Shown piece by piece: positions 5,222 to 11,760 of a DNA stretch of 11,760 nt. The DNA is from Clostridiales bacterium (GTDB lineage Bacteria; Bacillota; Clostridia; WRLR01): assembly GCA_031263625.1 (NCBI GenBank), contig JAISFK010000097.1, forward strand, positions 1 through 11,760, written 5' to 3'. Position 1 is the stretch's first letter. The number at the start of each line of letters is the position of its first letter. The notes below the pieces were generated by a model. The model did no database searches and was not told the origin of the DNA. It was given only the letters and a program-made list of their open reading frames with translations. The position numbers were made by a program, and so were the translations under genes.

Positions 5222-6661
5222 TCAGTACGCGACGCCCCACACGACCATGGATTTTGCCGGCTTGCCGCACACGGCGCAGGCGTCGGAGAGCCGCTCCTGC
5301 TCGAACGGCATGCAGCGCGACGACACGCCGGCCGCATCCTTCATGGCCGCCTCGCACTCGGCGCCGCCGCACCACATCGCTTTCACGAAGCCGCCGCCGC
5401 CTTCGATTATCTCGCGAACCTCGCCTGCGGACTTTGCCGCGTATGTGTGCCCGTCAAGGTTCCGCCTGGCCTTTTCAAAAAGCGAGCGCTGTATGTCGCC
5501 GAGCAGCAGCCCTGCGCGCTCGGCGACGCCGTCCAGCGGCAGGGAGAGCTTTTCCCCGCTGTCGCGGCGAACGGCGAGGCAGGTGCCGGCCTCGATGTCG
5601 CGCGGCCCTATCTCGATGCGCAGCGGGACGCCCTTCATCTCGTGCTCGGCGAATTTCCAGCCTGGGCTGTTGTCGCTGAAGTCGGCATTGGCCCGCAGCC
5701 CCGCGCCGCTCAGCGCGCGCAGCAGCTCGCCCGCCTTTTCGTTGACGCCGGGCTTGTGCGACGCTACGGGTATGACGGCGATCTGGACGGGCGCGACGCG
5801 GGGGGGCATGACAAGCCCGCTGTTGTCGCCGTGCGTCATGATCAGCCCGCCGATGGTGCGTGTCGCGAACCCCCATGACGTCTGGTGCGGGTGGCGCAGC
5901 GTGTTTTCCCTGTCCGCGAACGTTATGCCGAACGCGCGCGCGAAGCCGTCGCCGAAGTAGTGGCTCGTGCCGTTTTGGAGCGCCTTCCTGTCGTGCATCA
6001 TGCACTCGATCGTGTACGTGCGCTCGGCGCCGGCGAATTTCTCCTTGTCCGTCTTCAGCCCTTTGACGACCGGCATCGCGAGGAAATCCTCGCACAGCGA
6101 GGCATATGCCTCAAGCTGCTGCTCGGTTTCCCTGACCGCTTCCTCGGCGGTCGCGTGGAGCGTGTGCCCCTCCTGCCACAAAAACTCCCTGTGGCGCAGA
6201 AACGGCCTGCTGGACTTTTCCCATCTCAGCACGCTGCACCACTGGTTGTAAAGAATCGGCAGATCGCGCCACGAGTGCAGGATGTTGGCCCAGTGCTCGC
6301 AGAACAGCGTTTCCGAGGTGGGGCGTATGCACAGCCGCTCCTCCAGCTCCTCGCCGCCGCCGACAGTCACCCACGCGCATTCGGGGGCGAATCCCTCGAC
6401 GTGGTCCTTTTCCTTCTGCAGCAGCGATTCTGGTATGAGCATGGGCATCGAAACGTTCTGGTGCCCCGTCTTTTTGAACATGCCGTCCAGCTCGCGCTGG
6501 ATGTTCTCCCAAATGGCGTACCCATACGGGCGCAGGATGAACATCCCCTTGACGCTGGTGTAGTCAATCAGCTCGGCCTTTCGGCAAACGTCCGTGTACC
6601 ATTGGGCAAAATCGCTCTCCATGTCCGTAATCTGTTCGACCTGCTTTTTGTCCGCCGCCAT
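5222..6661 (-). CDS. proS: Prolyl-tRNA synthetase, archaeal/eukaryotic-type with C-terminal zinc domain
   Basis: This cytoplasmic enzyme charges tRNA-Pro with proline. The 479-aa product is the short type that lacks the editing insert of E. coli-type ProRS and carries a C-terminal zinc-binding domain. Class II motif 1 lies around FILRPYGYAIWENIQREL (41-58), motif 2 spans VLRWEKSSRPFLRHREFLWQ (144-163, with EGHTLHAT next), and motif 3 is the GFATRTIGG...GLVMPPRVAP segment (264-291). The anticodon-binding domain follows (about 292-400). Four cysteines, C431, C436, C462 and C465, fit the zinc site, and the chain ends in Tyr, as is usual for this type. I chose the ATG at 6661 because an AGGAG sits six bases upstream; the in-frame ATG nine codons earlier (6688) lies between the -10 box and the predicted transcript start. 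Length matches the family. The gene converges on the LTA synthase-like gene. Confidence 0.96.
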   Translation of the reverse strand: MAADKKQVEQITDMESDFAQWYTDVCRKAELIDYTSVKGMFILRPYGYAIWENIQRELDGMFKKTGHQNVSMPMLIPESLLQKEKDHVEGFAPECAWVTVGGGEELEERLCIRPTSETLFCEHWANILHSWRDLPILYNQWCSVLRWEKSSRPFLRHREFLWQEGHTLHATAEEAVRETEQQLEAYASLCEDFLAMPVVKGLKTDKEKFAGAERTYTIECMMHDRKALQNGTSHYFGDGFARAFGITFADRENTLRHPHQTSWGFATRTIGGLIMTHGDNSGLVMPPRVAPVQIAVIPVASHKPGVNEKAGELLRALSGAGLRANADFSDNSPGWKFAEHEMKGVPLRIEIGPRDIEAGTCLAVRRDSGEKLSLPLDGVAERAGLLLGDIQRSLFEKARRNLDGHTYAAKSAGEVREIIEGGGGFVKAMWCGGAECEAAMKDAAGVSSRCMPFEQERLSDACAVCGKPAKSMVVWGVAY

Positions 6662-6688
6662 AATGGCTCCTTTTACGCATTTTTGCAT

Positions 6689-6717
6689 ATTCTACTCAAT
6701 GCGGCGCGCGTTGTCAA
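6689..6717 (-). promoter_or_regulatory. Promoter of proS
   Basis: On the minus strand a perfect TTGACA (6717-6712) is followed after exactly 17 bp by TAGAAT (6694-6689), one base off consensus. Transcription would start near 6682, leaving a leader of only about 20 bases. That leaves no room for a T-box or other leader riboswitch. Confidence 0.75.
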
Positions 6718-6741
6718 GTGCCGCCCGCGCCTGCGTTTTTT

Positions 6742-6777
6742 GGCCAGTCCGGCCAGCCCGGCCAGCCCGGTCAGCCC
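6742..6777. repeat. Four tandem 9-bp units between proS and the helicase gene
   Basis: GGCCAGTCC, GGCCAGCCC, GGCCAGCCC and GGTCAGCCC follow each other without gaps. The array lies upstream of the proS promoter and downstream of the helicase stop codon. No function is evident. Confidence 0.8.
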
Positions 6778-6786
6778 GCGCCGTTT

Positions 6787-6890
6787 TATACTGACGAGCA
6801 TTTGAATTTACCATAAACGCGAGTCAGTAATACTCGTTTCCTCTGTCCGACCGCAATTTGCGGTCGGAATTCCCAATCGAACACGAGTAT
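6787..6890 (+). repeat. Dispersed structured repeat, copy 2 (~104 bp), overlapping the helicase 3' end
   Basis: This is the same element as 807-908, in the same orientation. The inner palindrome is perfect here: TCCGACCGCAA at 6846-6856, one T, then TTGCGGTCGGA at 6858-6868 (11-bp arms). The outer arms are ATACTCGT (6830-6837) and ACGAGTAT (6883-6890). The first arm is ACGAGCAT (6794-6801), whose change would leave a G-U pair in a minus-strand transcript. Bases 6808-6890 are read through by the minus-strand helicase gene and supply its last ~26 codons and stop. No T-run follows the hairpin in either direction. Confidence 0.85.
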
Positions 6891-9800
6891 CCCTGCGCAG
6901 GTACAGATCCGGCAGGATGACCGCGCACTCGGCTTCTTCGCCTTCCGCTTTCCACGCGACGATGAAGCGGATGGCCGCCCTGCGCGGCCGATAGCCTTTT
7001 GCCATGAGTTCCTCGAGGCGCCCCAGGCACGACTTTGAGCACTTGAGGACGCGAACCGCGCTTCCGCGCAGTTCCGCGCTCATATACTCGCCATCCAGGC
7101 GCAGCTCCATGCCGCTGCGAAGTTGCAGTATGGTTTTCTTTTTGCCTTTGAAAAAATCAAGAAAGACATCCCTGTGAGAGAGCTGCAGCACGATTTCCTC
7201 GGGCGCGGGATAGCGCAGCGGATCCTCAACCCGCTCGACGCTTGGCGGGGCGAGGCTGTCAAGCGTCGAGCCCGCGCTGGCATATGCGCTGGCGCTGGCG
7301 CCGGCCCTGCCACCGTTCCCGGCCGAGGCCCCGCACCCGCCCCCGCTCTCGGCGCTGATGCCGGCCCTGCTCCCGCTCTCGGCGCTGGCATATGCGCTGG
7401 TGCCGGAGCAGGCGCCAGCGGCGGTGCGCGAGCCGATCCAGTTGCCGCCATAGTGGACGTGCAGCTCGTTCCTCGCCCGCGTGAGCCCCACGTAGATCTT
7501 GCGCCTGTCCTCGTCCGAGATCAGCGGCATATTGCCCAGCATCATGTAAACGCGGTCAAACTCGCGCCCTTTCGCCTTGTGAAACGTGGAAACGAGAATA
7601 TTGCCCGCGCCGTCCCTGTAGAAGTCCTCGTAATTGGACTCCTTGATGAATTCCTCAAGGTCGGTGCGGTATTTCGTCCGGCTGACGGCTTCAAAATCTG
7701 AGAGCATGTTCATGCAAATGTCGAGGCAGGCGCTGCCGCGGTAGGCGGAGGCGAGCCGCGCCTTGGCCGCGTCCCATGCCGCGTCCGGGATGGCGGGCGA
7801 ATCCGGATCGTCGCCGACAGCTTTCAGAAAGAACCTGGCCTCGGCGAGGTTGCACAGCCGGAACCCGTCGTTGCTCTGTATTAGCCGGGCGCGGAGGCCC
7901 TTCCTCAGGAGCAGGCCCAGAACGCGCTGCGCTTCCTCGTTGGTGCCCGCGAGAACACAGGCGTTGCCGCCCCCGGCATATCCCCCGGCGCCGCCGCCCT
8001 TGCCGTCGCACATGCCGCTGTCACTGCCCTTGCCGTCGCCATTGCCGTCGCCACTGGCGGCACCCGCGCCAGCGCCCGCCAAGCCGCCTTTGCTGCCGTC
8101 TCCGATGCCATCCCCAGCGGCATCGCCATCGCACATGCCGCCACCCCCGCCCTTGCCGTCGCATATGCCGCCGTCCCTGCCATTGCCGTCGCATATGCCA
8201 TTGCAGGCGGCCAGGATCTGGTTTGCAATCGGCTCCTCGAAATTGCGGCCCGCATGCCTGACCAGCCGCGCGATTCCGGGATCCTCTCGGAAGGCTTGCG
8301 CAGGCGCGGACTTCATGCGGTTCGGGATTGTCGCGGCGAAGGCGTCGGCGAGCGCCACAATGTTTCTGGCGCTTCGATAGTTGACGCTCATTTCATATTT
8401 GACGGCATGGCTCTCGGCGAGCAGGGCGCGCAGGTATTTTGAATCGGAGCCGCGAAACCCGTAAATGTTCTGGTCGTCGTCGCCCACGGCGACGACGCGC
8501 ATGCCGTCGTTCCGCCGCATCAGGGCTCTGAGCAGGGCGAACTCGTGCTCGTCCATGTCCTGCGCCTCGTCAATCACGAGGACGGATTTTGTGACGAGCC
8601 CCATCTCGACGTCGCCGCTGTCTATCATTTCGGCGGCGTCTTGGACAATGCGCCCCGCTTCCTCGATGCTCCCCGTTTTTCCGAGCAGGTCAAAGCAGTA
8701 CGAATGGAATGTCTTGATCTCGACAAAGCTCGCGGCGTTTCCGATCAGCCCCGCCAAGCGCTTTTTGAACTCGGTGGCCGCGGCGCGGGAGAACGTCAGC
8801 ATGAGCAGCTGCTCGTGCTTCACGTCCTCGAGCAAAAGGAGCGAGGCCAGCTTGTGGACTAGCGCGCGGGTCTTCCCGCTTCCGGGGCCCGCCACGGCGA
8901 CGATGCATTTGGAGGCGCTGTCATTGACGATCTTCGCCTGCACGTCCGAAAGCTCGCCGAACAGCCGGCGATATTGGGCGGGCGTGATGCCCCGGTCGAT
9001 TTCCATAGCGCGGTCGCCTTTGAAGTACAGCGCGATGAACTTTTTGAAGTCCATGCCAAAATAGTCCCGCACGAAGCGGAGCGCGGCGCCGTAGTCGCGC
9101 ACCATGAGGTTCGCGTATTCGCCGACGATATGAATCTGCTGGATCCTCTGCCTGTAAAACTCGCTGAGAGCGCGGTAGTCCTCTTGCTTGTAGCGGGCGC
9201 CGCCGGAGGCGAGCCGCTCAATTTCCATGCCGCTGTAAAGCACGAGGAAGCCGCCTTCCAGGCTGACGGCCCCTATTTTGGACAGATAGAGCAGGGCGTC
9301 CTCGATATCCTCCGGCGCCGGCGCCGCTCCGAAAATGTTCAGCTTTGGAACGGCGCAATAGGCGCGGTACAGGCCGAGCAGCGAGAACGGCACGGGAACC
9401 TCCTTGCCGGCTTCTCCGGCCGAATCCGGCAGCTCGGCGCACTTGCGCTGCAGCTCGCCCGCGATGAACCTGCACACGTCAACCCTGCGCTCGTATTTCT
9501 CCCGCAGCTTTTTCAGCTCCATCGCCGGCACGATGTCCGTCCTCTTGTCCGAATAGCTCATTGGCTTTTGGATATAGCCTTTGATGACCCAGTAGTACAG
9601 GATCGTCCTGATATTCTTAACGGAGGGGGAGGCCGCGCCTGAGCCGGCCGCGCCTGAACTGGCCGCGCCTGAGCCGGCCGCCAGCTCGTTCAGCTCTTTC
9701 AGGTTGTAGGCGCGCCCGTCCTCGGCAAGCTGGGACAGCAAAAATGCCTCCAGCCTCAAAAAGCGCTCCAGCGCGCGCCCGATGGCCTGCTGGCCATGCG

Positions 9801-11760
9801 CGTCCCCGCCCGCCGCGGCTGTAGCCGCCCTGCTTGCCGTGGCCGCAACCGCAACCGCCCCGCCTGTAGCAGTCGCTCCGCTTGCCGCAGCCGCTCCGCC
9901 CGCCGCCCGCCCGGCATGCGCGTCCCCGCCTGTCGTAACCGCCCCGCCCGCTGTGGCCGCAGCCACTCTGCCCGCCGCAGCCGCCCCAGGCCGGCCTTTG
10001 GAAGCGGCCCGCCGCATGTACGCCGTCATGTCCTGCGAATCGCCAAGGAGCCGGGCTTCGCGCATCAGCGTTATGCAATTCAGGACGTCCCGCTTTTCTA
10101 TGCCGAGAATGTCGGCCAGATAGTCCACGCGGGACTCCGCGTTGTCGTTGCCGGCCTTGGCGACGCTGCGGCTGGATATCAGGGAGCTCATGAGCCGCCG
10201 CGCGTTTTTCCGCTGCGCCTCGTCGAACAGGCCGGACGCGTCCAGAATGGCGCCCGCCTCTTGCATGTTTTTTGCCAAAATGCTCGTTGCGTAGATGTGC
10301 GGCGAGTTTTTGCCGCGCTTCACGTAGCCGGCGCTCTCCAGCGCGGCGACGGCGGCCCTGACCCTTGTTTCGACATCGCCGCCGGGATGGTTCCACCCCG
10401 CCTGCCGCGCGATCTCGAGCGGCGAGCGGCAGACGCTCGGGCGCTGCCTCGTGAAATCCTTGATAGCCTTCCACACCTGCTGGATCTCGCTGATGCTGAG
10501 CTTTGTCTGGTTCAGGAGGACAAAGTGCTTGTCCAGGTCGATGTCGCTGTAAAGGACGTAGCATTCGGCCTGGACAGACGGCTCCCGCCCCGCGCGGCCC
10601 GCCTCCTGCACGTAGTTTTCGAGCGAGTCTGAAATATCGTAGTGAACGACAAGCCCGACGTCCTTTTTGTCAACGCCCATCCCGAACGCGGACGTGGCGA
10701 CGATGACCATTGCCTCGTTTTGCATAAAGGCGTCCTGGTTGGCGATCTTGTCCTTCGGATCCATTTTCCCGTTGAACGGCCTCGCGGATATGCCGTCGAG
10801 GGTCAGCTTTTTCGCAAGCTCCAGCGTTTTCTGCGTGCGGGCCGCGTATACGATGGCGGGGCAGGCTTTTTGCTGGAGCAGCGCGCGCAGAGTCCTGTAC
10901 TTCGCGTCCTCGGTTTCCATGTGCAGAACGGCGTAGCGCAGATTCTTCCTCGCGGCGCCGGTGGCGTACAGCTCCAGCTCAAGGCCCAGCTTCTTCCTGA
11001 AATAATCCCGGATGTCGCTGATCACCTTCTGCTTGGCGGTCGCCGTGAAGCACGAAACGGGGATCGCGTCCTTGCCGCCCTTCTTTTCCCTGAGCTCGCG
11101 GATGAAGTCGCCGATGTAAAGATAGTCCACGCGGAAATCTTGCCCCCACGCGGAGAAGCAGTGCGCCTCGTCGATTACGAACCTCGCGACGTGGCGGGAC
11201 AGGAGCAGGTGCTCGATCGTCCTGGAGCGCAGCTGCTCCGGCGATATGTAGAGTATGGACGCGAGGCCGCTCGCCACCCTGCCAATGGCTTCAGAGCGCT
11301 CGATCTGGTTTTGCAGGCCGCTGATCGCGACCGCGTCCGCAATTCCGAGCCGTTCCAGATTGTCCACCTGGTCCTTCATCAGCGACTGCAGCGGGGAGAT
11401 CACGACGGTCAGGGCGCGGGCGGCCTCGCCGGCCATGAGGGCCGGCAGCTGGAACGTGACGGACTTGCCGCCGCCCGTCGGGAACACCGCGAGCAGGGAT
11501 TTGCCGCGAACCGCCGCCTTTGCCGCGCTTTCCTGGAGCGGCGCCCCGTCGTATTCGCGAAAGCTGTCATAGCCGAATATCCGCTTCAGCTCCGCGCGCG
11601 CGTCCAGCGCGCTTTCGCAATACGCGCAGCCGCCGGCGCACGGGCTGTTCCGCAGAAGCCTGATCGCGCGCTCGACGTTCGGGTAGTTTATCGCGACCCA
11701 GGGCGGCGTGACGGAATGCCGGTCGCCCGCGGCGATCAGGGCCAGGGCATACGCAAGCTC
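6808..11760 (-). CDS. RecQ-family helicase fused to UvrD/PcrA-like helicase (5' end beyond window)
   Basis: The frame stays open past the Walker A GTG at 11487 to the window edge, so 1650 residues of a longer protein are seen (numbered from the edge). A CAGGCAYC motif (about 41-48) precedes a RecQ core: FPTGGGKS (93-100), ISPLQSLMKDQ, DEAH (197-200), TATAK, SAFGMGVDKKD and QEAGRAGRE. The usual RecQ zinc cysteine cluster is absent; winged-helix-like sequence follows. A UvrD-type superfamily 1 helicase comes next: AGPGSGKT (957-964), TFSRAAA, DEAQD (1064-1068), GDDDQNIYGFRG, VSTFHKAKGREFD and YVGLTRARNELHVHY (1423-1437). A conserved-looking tail ends in CAVILPDLYLRRD, after which the last ~26 residues come from dispersed repeat copy 2. 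Four low-complexity inserts lie between domains. Such fusions are known in Clostridia and other anaerobes, often with an N-terminal exonuclease domain that would lie outside this window. A role in DNA repair or recombination is likely. Confidence 0.9.
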   Translation of the reverse strand, partial: ELAYALALIAAGDRHSVTPPWVAINYPNVERAIRLLRNSPCAGGCAYCESALDARAELKRIFGYDSFREYDGAPLQESAAKAAVRGKSLLAVFPTGGGKSVTFQLPALMAGEAARALTVVISPLQSLMKDQVDNLERLGIADAVAISGLQNQIERSEAIGRVASGLASILYISPEQLRSRTIEHLLLSRHVARFVIDEAHCFSAWGQDFRVDYLYIGDFIRELREKKGGKDAIPVSCFTATAKQKVISDIRDYFRKKLGLELELYATGAARKNLRYAVLHMETEDAKYRTLRALLQQKACPAIVYAARTQKTLELAKKLTLDGISARPFNGKMDPKDKIANQDAFMQNEAMVIVATSAFGMGVDKKDVGLVVHYDISDSLENYVQEAGRAGREPSVQAECYVLYSDIDLDKHFVLLNQTKLSISEIQQVWKAIKDFTRQRPSVCRSPLEIARQAGWNHPGGDVETRVRAAVAALESAGYVKRGKNSPHIYATSILAKNMQEAGAILDASGLFDEAQRKNARRLMSSLISSRSVAKAGNDNAESRVDYLADILGIEKRDVLNCITLMREARLLGDSQDMTAYMRRAASKGRPGAAAAGRVAAATAGGAVTTGGDAHAGRAAGGAAAASGATATGGAVAVAATASRAATAAAGGDAHGQQAIGRALERFLRLEAFLLSQLAEDGRAYNLKELNELAAGSGAASSGAAGSGAASPSVKNIRTILYYWVIKGYIQKPMSYSDKRTDIVPAMELKKLREKYERRVDVCRFIAGELQRKCAELPDSAGEAGKEVPVPFSLLGLYRAYCAVPKLNIFGAAPAPEDIEDALLYLSKIGAVSLEGGFLVLYSGMEIERLASGGARYKQEDYRALSEFYRQRIQQIHIVGEYANLMVRDYGAALRFVRDYFGMDFKKFIALYFKGDRAMEIDRGITPAQYRRLFGELSDVQAKIVNDSASKCIVAVAGPGSGKTRALVHKLASLLLLEDVKHEQLLMLTFSRAAATEFKKRLAGLIGNAASFVEIKTFHSYCFDLLGKTGSIEEAGRIVQDAAEMIDSGDVEMGLVTKSVLVIDEAQDMDEHEFALLRALMRRNDGMRVVAVGDDDQNIYGFRGSDSKYLRALLAESHAVKYEMSVNYRSARNIVALADAFAATIPNRMKSAPAQAFREDPGIARLVRHAGRNFEEPIANQILAACNGICDGNGRDGGICDGKGGGGGMCDGDAAGDGIGDGSKGGLAGAGAGAASGDGNGDGKGSDSGMCDGKGGGAGGYAGGGNACVLAGTNEEAQRVLGLLLRKGLRARLIQSNDGFRLCNLAEARFFLKAVGDDPDSPAIPDAAWDAAKARLASAYRGSACLDICMNMLSDFEAVSRTKYRTDLEEFIKESNYEDFYRDGAGNILVSTFHKAKGREFDRVYMMLGNMPLISDEDRRKIYVGLTRARNELHVHYGGNWIGSRTAAGACSGTSAYASAESGSRAGISAESGGGCGASAGNGGRAGASASAYASAGSTLDSLAPPSVERVEDPLRYPAPEEIVLQLSHRDVFLDFFKGKKKTILQLRSGMELRLDGEYMSAELRGSAVRVLKCSKSCLGRLEELMAKGYRPRRAAIRFIVAWKAEGEEAECAVILPDLYLRRDTRVRLGIPTANCGRTEETSITDSRLW
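7264..7428 (-). repeat. Intragenic low-complexity insert 4 of the helicase (Ser/Ala/Gly)
   Basis: About 55 codons encode SAYASAESGSRAG-type repeats; GGCGCTGGCATATGCGCTGG-like DNA recurs at both ends. It lies between UvrD motif VI and the C-terminal domain, where an unstructured linker would be tolerated. Confidence 0.75.
7957..8199 (-). repeat. Intragenic low-complexity insert 3 of the helicase (Gly/Asp/Cys, CDG repeats)
   Basis: About 81 codons encode CDGKGGG and GDGNGDG units, with four recurring Cys-Asp-Gly motifs; TTGCCGTCGC recurs many times in the DNA. The insert lies between the UvrD NYRSARNI motif region and the strand ACVLAGTNEEA that normally follows closely. Catalytic motifs on both sides are intact. 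Confidence 0.75.
9625..9678 (-). repeat. Intragenic low-complexity insert 2 of the helicase (15-bp tandem units)
   Basis: Three 15-bp units (GCCGCGCCTGAGCCG, with one variant GCCGCGCCTGAACTG) run from 9632 to 9676. They add a Gly/Ser/Ala stretch (GSGAASSGAAGSGAAS) within the region joining the RecQ and UvrD halves. Confidence 0.8.
9784..9999 (-). repeat. Intragenic low-complexity insert 1 of the helicase (Ala/Gly/Thr)
   Basis: About 72 codons of Ala/Gly/Thr/Val-rich sequence follow the RecQ winged-helix region. GGDAHAG and GGDAHGQ bracket it, matching the two copies of the DNA word GCGTCCCCGCC. No domain features are visible; it looks like a flexible linker. Confidence 0.75.

Noticed and set aside
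4688..5878. 396-codon plus-strand frame spanning the tandem array and the proS end
   Set aside because: It is an out-of-frame reading of the LTA synthase-like 3' end, the array and antisense proS; no start signal or family similarity.
6662..6688. Upstream ATG adding nine residues to ProRS
   Set aside because: It falls immediately after the -10 box, ahead of the predicted transcript start; the downstream ATG has an AGGAG at proper spacing and gives the usual family length.
6846..6868. Intrinsic terminator of the helicase gene
   Set aside because: The perfect hairpin lies inside the coding frame and is followed by no T-run on either strand.
11485..11487. GTG as the start of the helicase gene
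   Set aside because: It lies within the Walker A motif context (LLAVFPTGGGKS) and the frame continues upstream with family-like sequence to the window edge.

Overview
The window looks like chromosomal DNA of a GC-rich, Gram-positive-type bacterium, most likely a member of the Clostridia or a relative. The reasons are an LTA-synthase-type polyglycerolphosphate/sulfatase membrane enzyme, a short zinc-domain (archaeal/eukaryotic-type) prolyl-tRNA synthetase, a compact FtsY, a RecQ-UvrD fusion helicase of a kind I associate with Clostridia and related anaerobes, and MerR/PadR-style regulators. Taxonomy is inferred from gene families only.

Layout. (1) About 1-800 is visibly AT-richer than the rest. 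It holds the first 12 codons of a minus-strand gene, possibly a PadR-type regulator, with a strong promoter. Divergent from it is a MerR-type promoter driving a MerR-family gene cut short after its DNA-binding domain. A 65-aa minus-strand protein of unknown function overlaps the end of that gene. (2) 626-1041 has no gene. It carries AT-rich tandem repeats, copy 1 of a ~103-bp structured dispersed repeat, a sigma-A-like promoter and three 16-bp AGGAG-containing repeats, leading into ftsY. (3) ftsY (1042-1950) is followed by a 995-aa LTA synthase-like protein (2020-5007), probably in one transcription unit. The second protein is inflated by two Ala/Gly/Pro/Ser-rich inserts totalling about 320 residues. 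(4) A tandem array (4993-5200) starts inside the end of that gene and fills the gap to the convergent gene. (5) proS (minus, 6661-5222) has its own promoter. (6) Copy 2 of the dispersed repeat (6787-6890) forms the 3' end of a very large minus-strand gene (6808 to beyond 11760) encoding a RecQ plus UvrD/PcrA-like double helicase with four low-complexity inserts.

The genes are mostly housekeeping: membrane protein targeting (FtsY), envelope polymer synthesis (LTA synthase-like), tRNA charging (ProRS) and DNA repair (RecQ-UvrD). There is no clear shared pathway beyond the likely ftsY-ltaS-like co-transcription.

The most interesting layer is not a gene cassette but the genome's repeat biology. 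A palindromic dispersed element has donated the last ~26 residues of the helicase. Unrelated proteins carry large low-complexity inserts that leave catalytic motifs intact. Exact 9-bp tandem duplications recur in several non-coding gaps. I found no CRISPR array, tRNA, rRNA, transposase, prophage gene or convincing intrinsic terminator.
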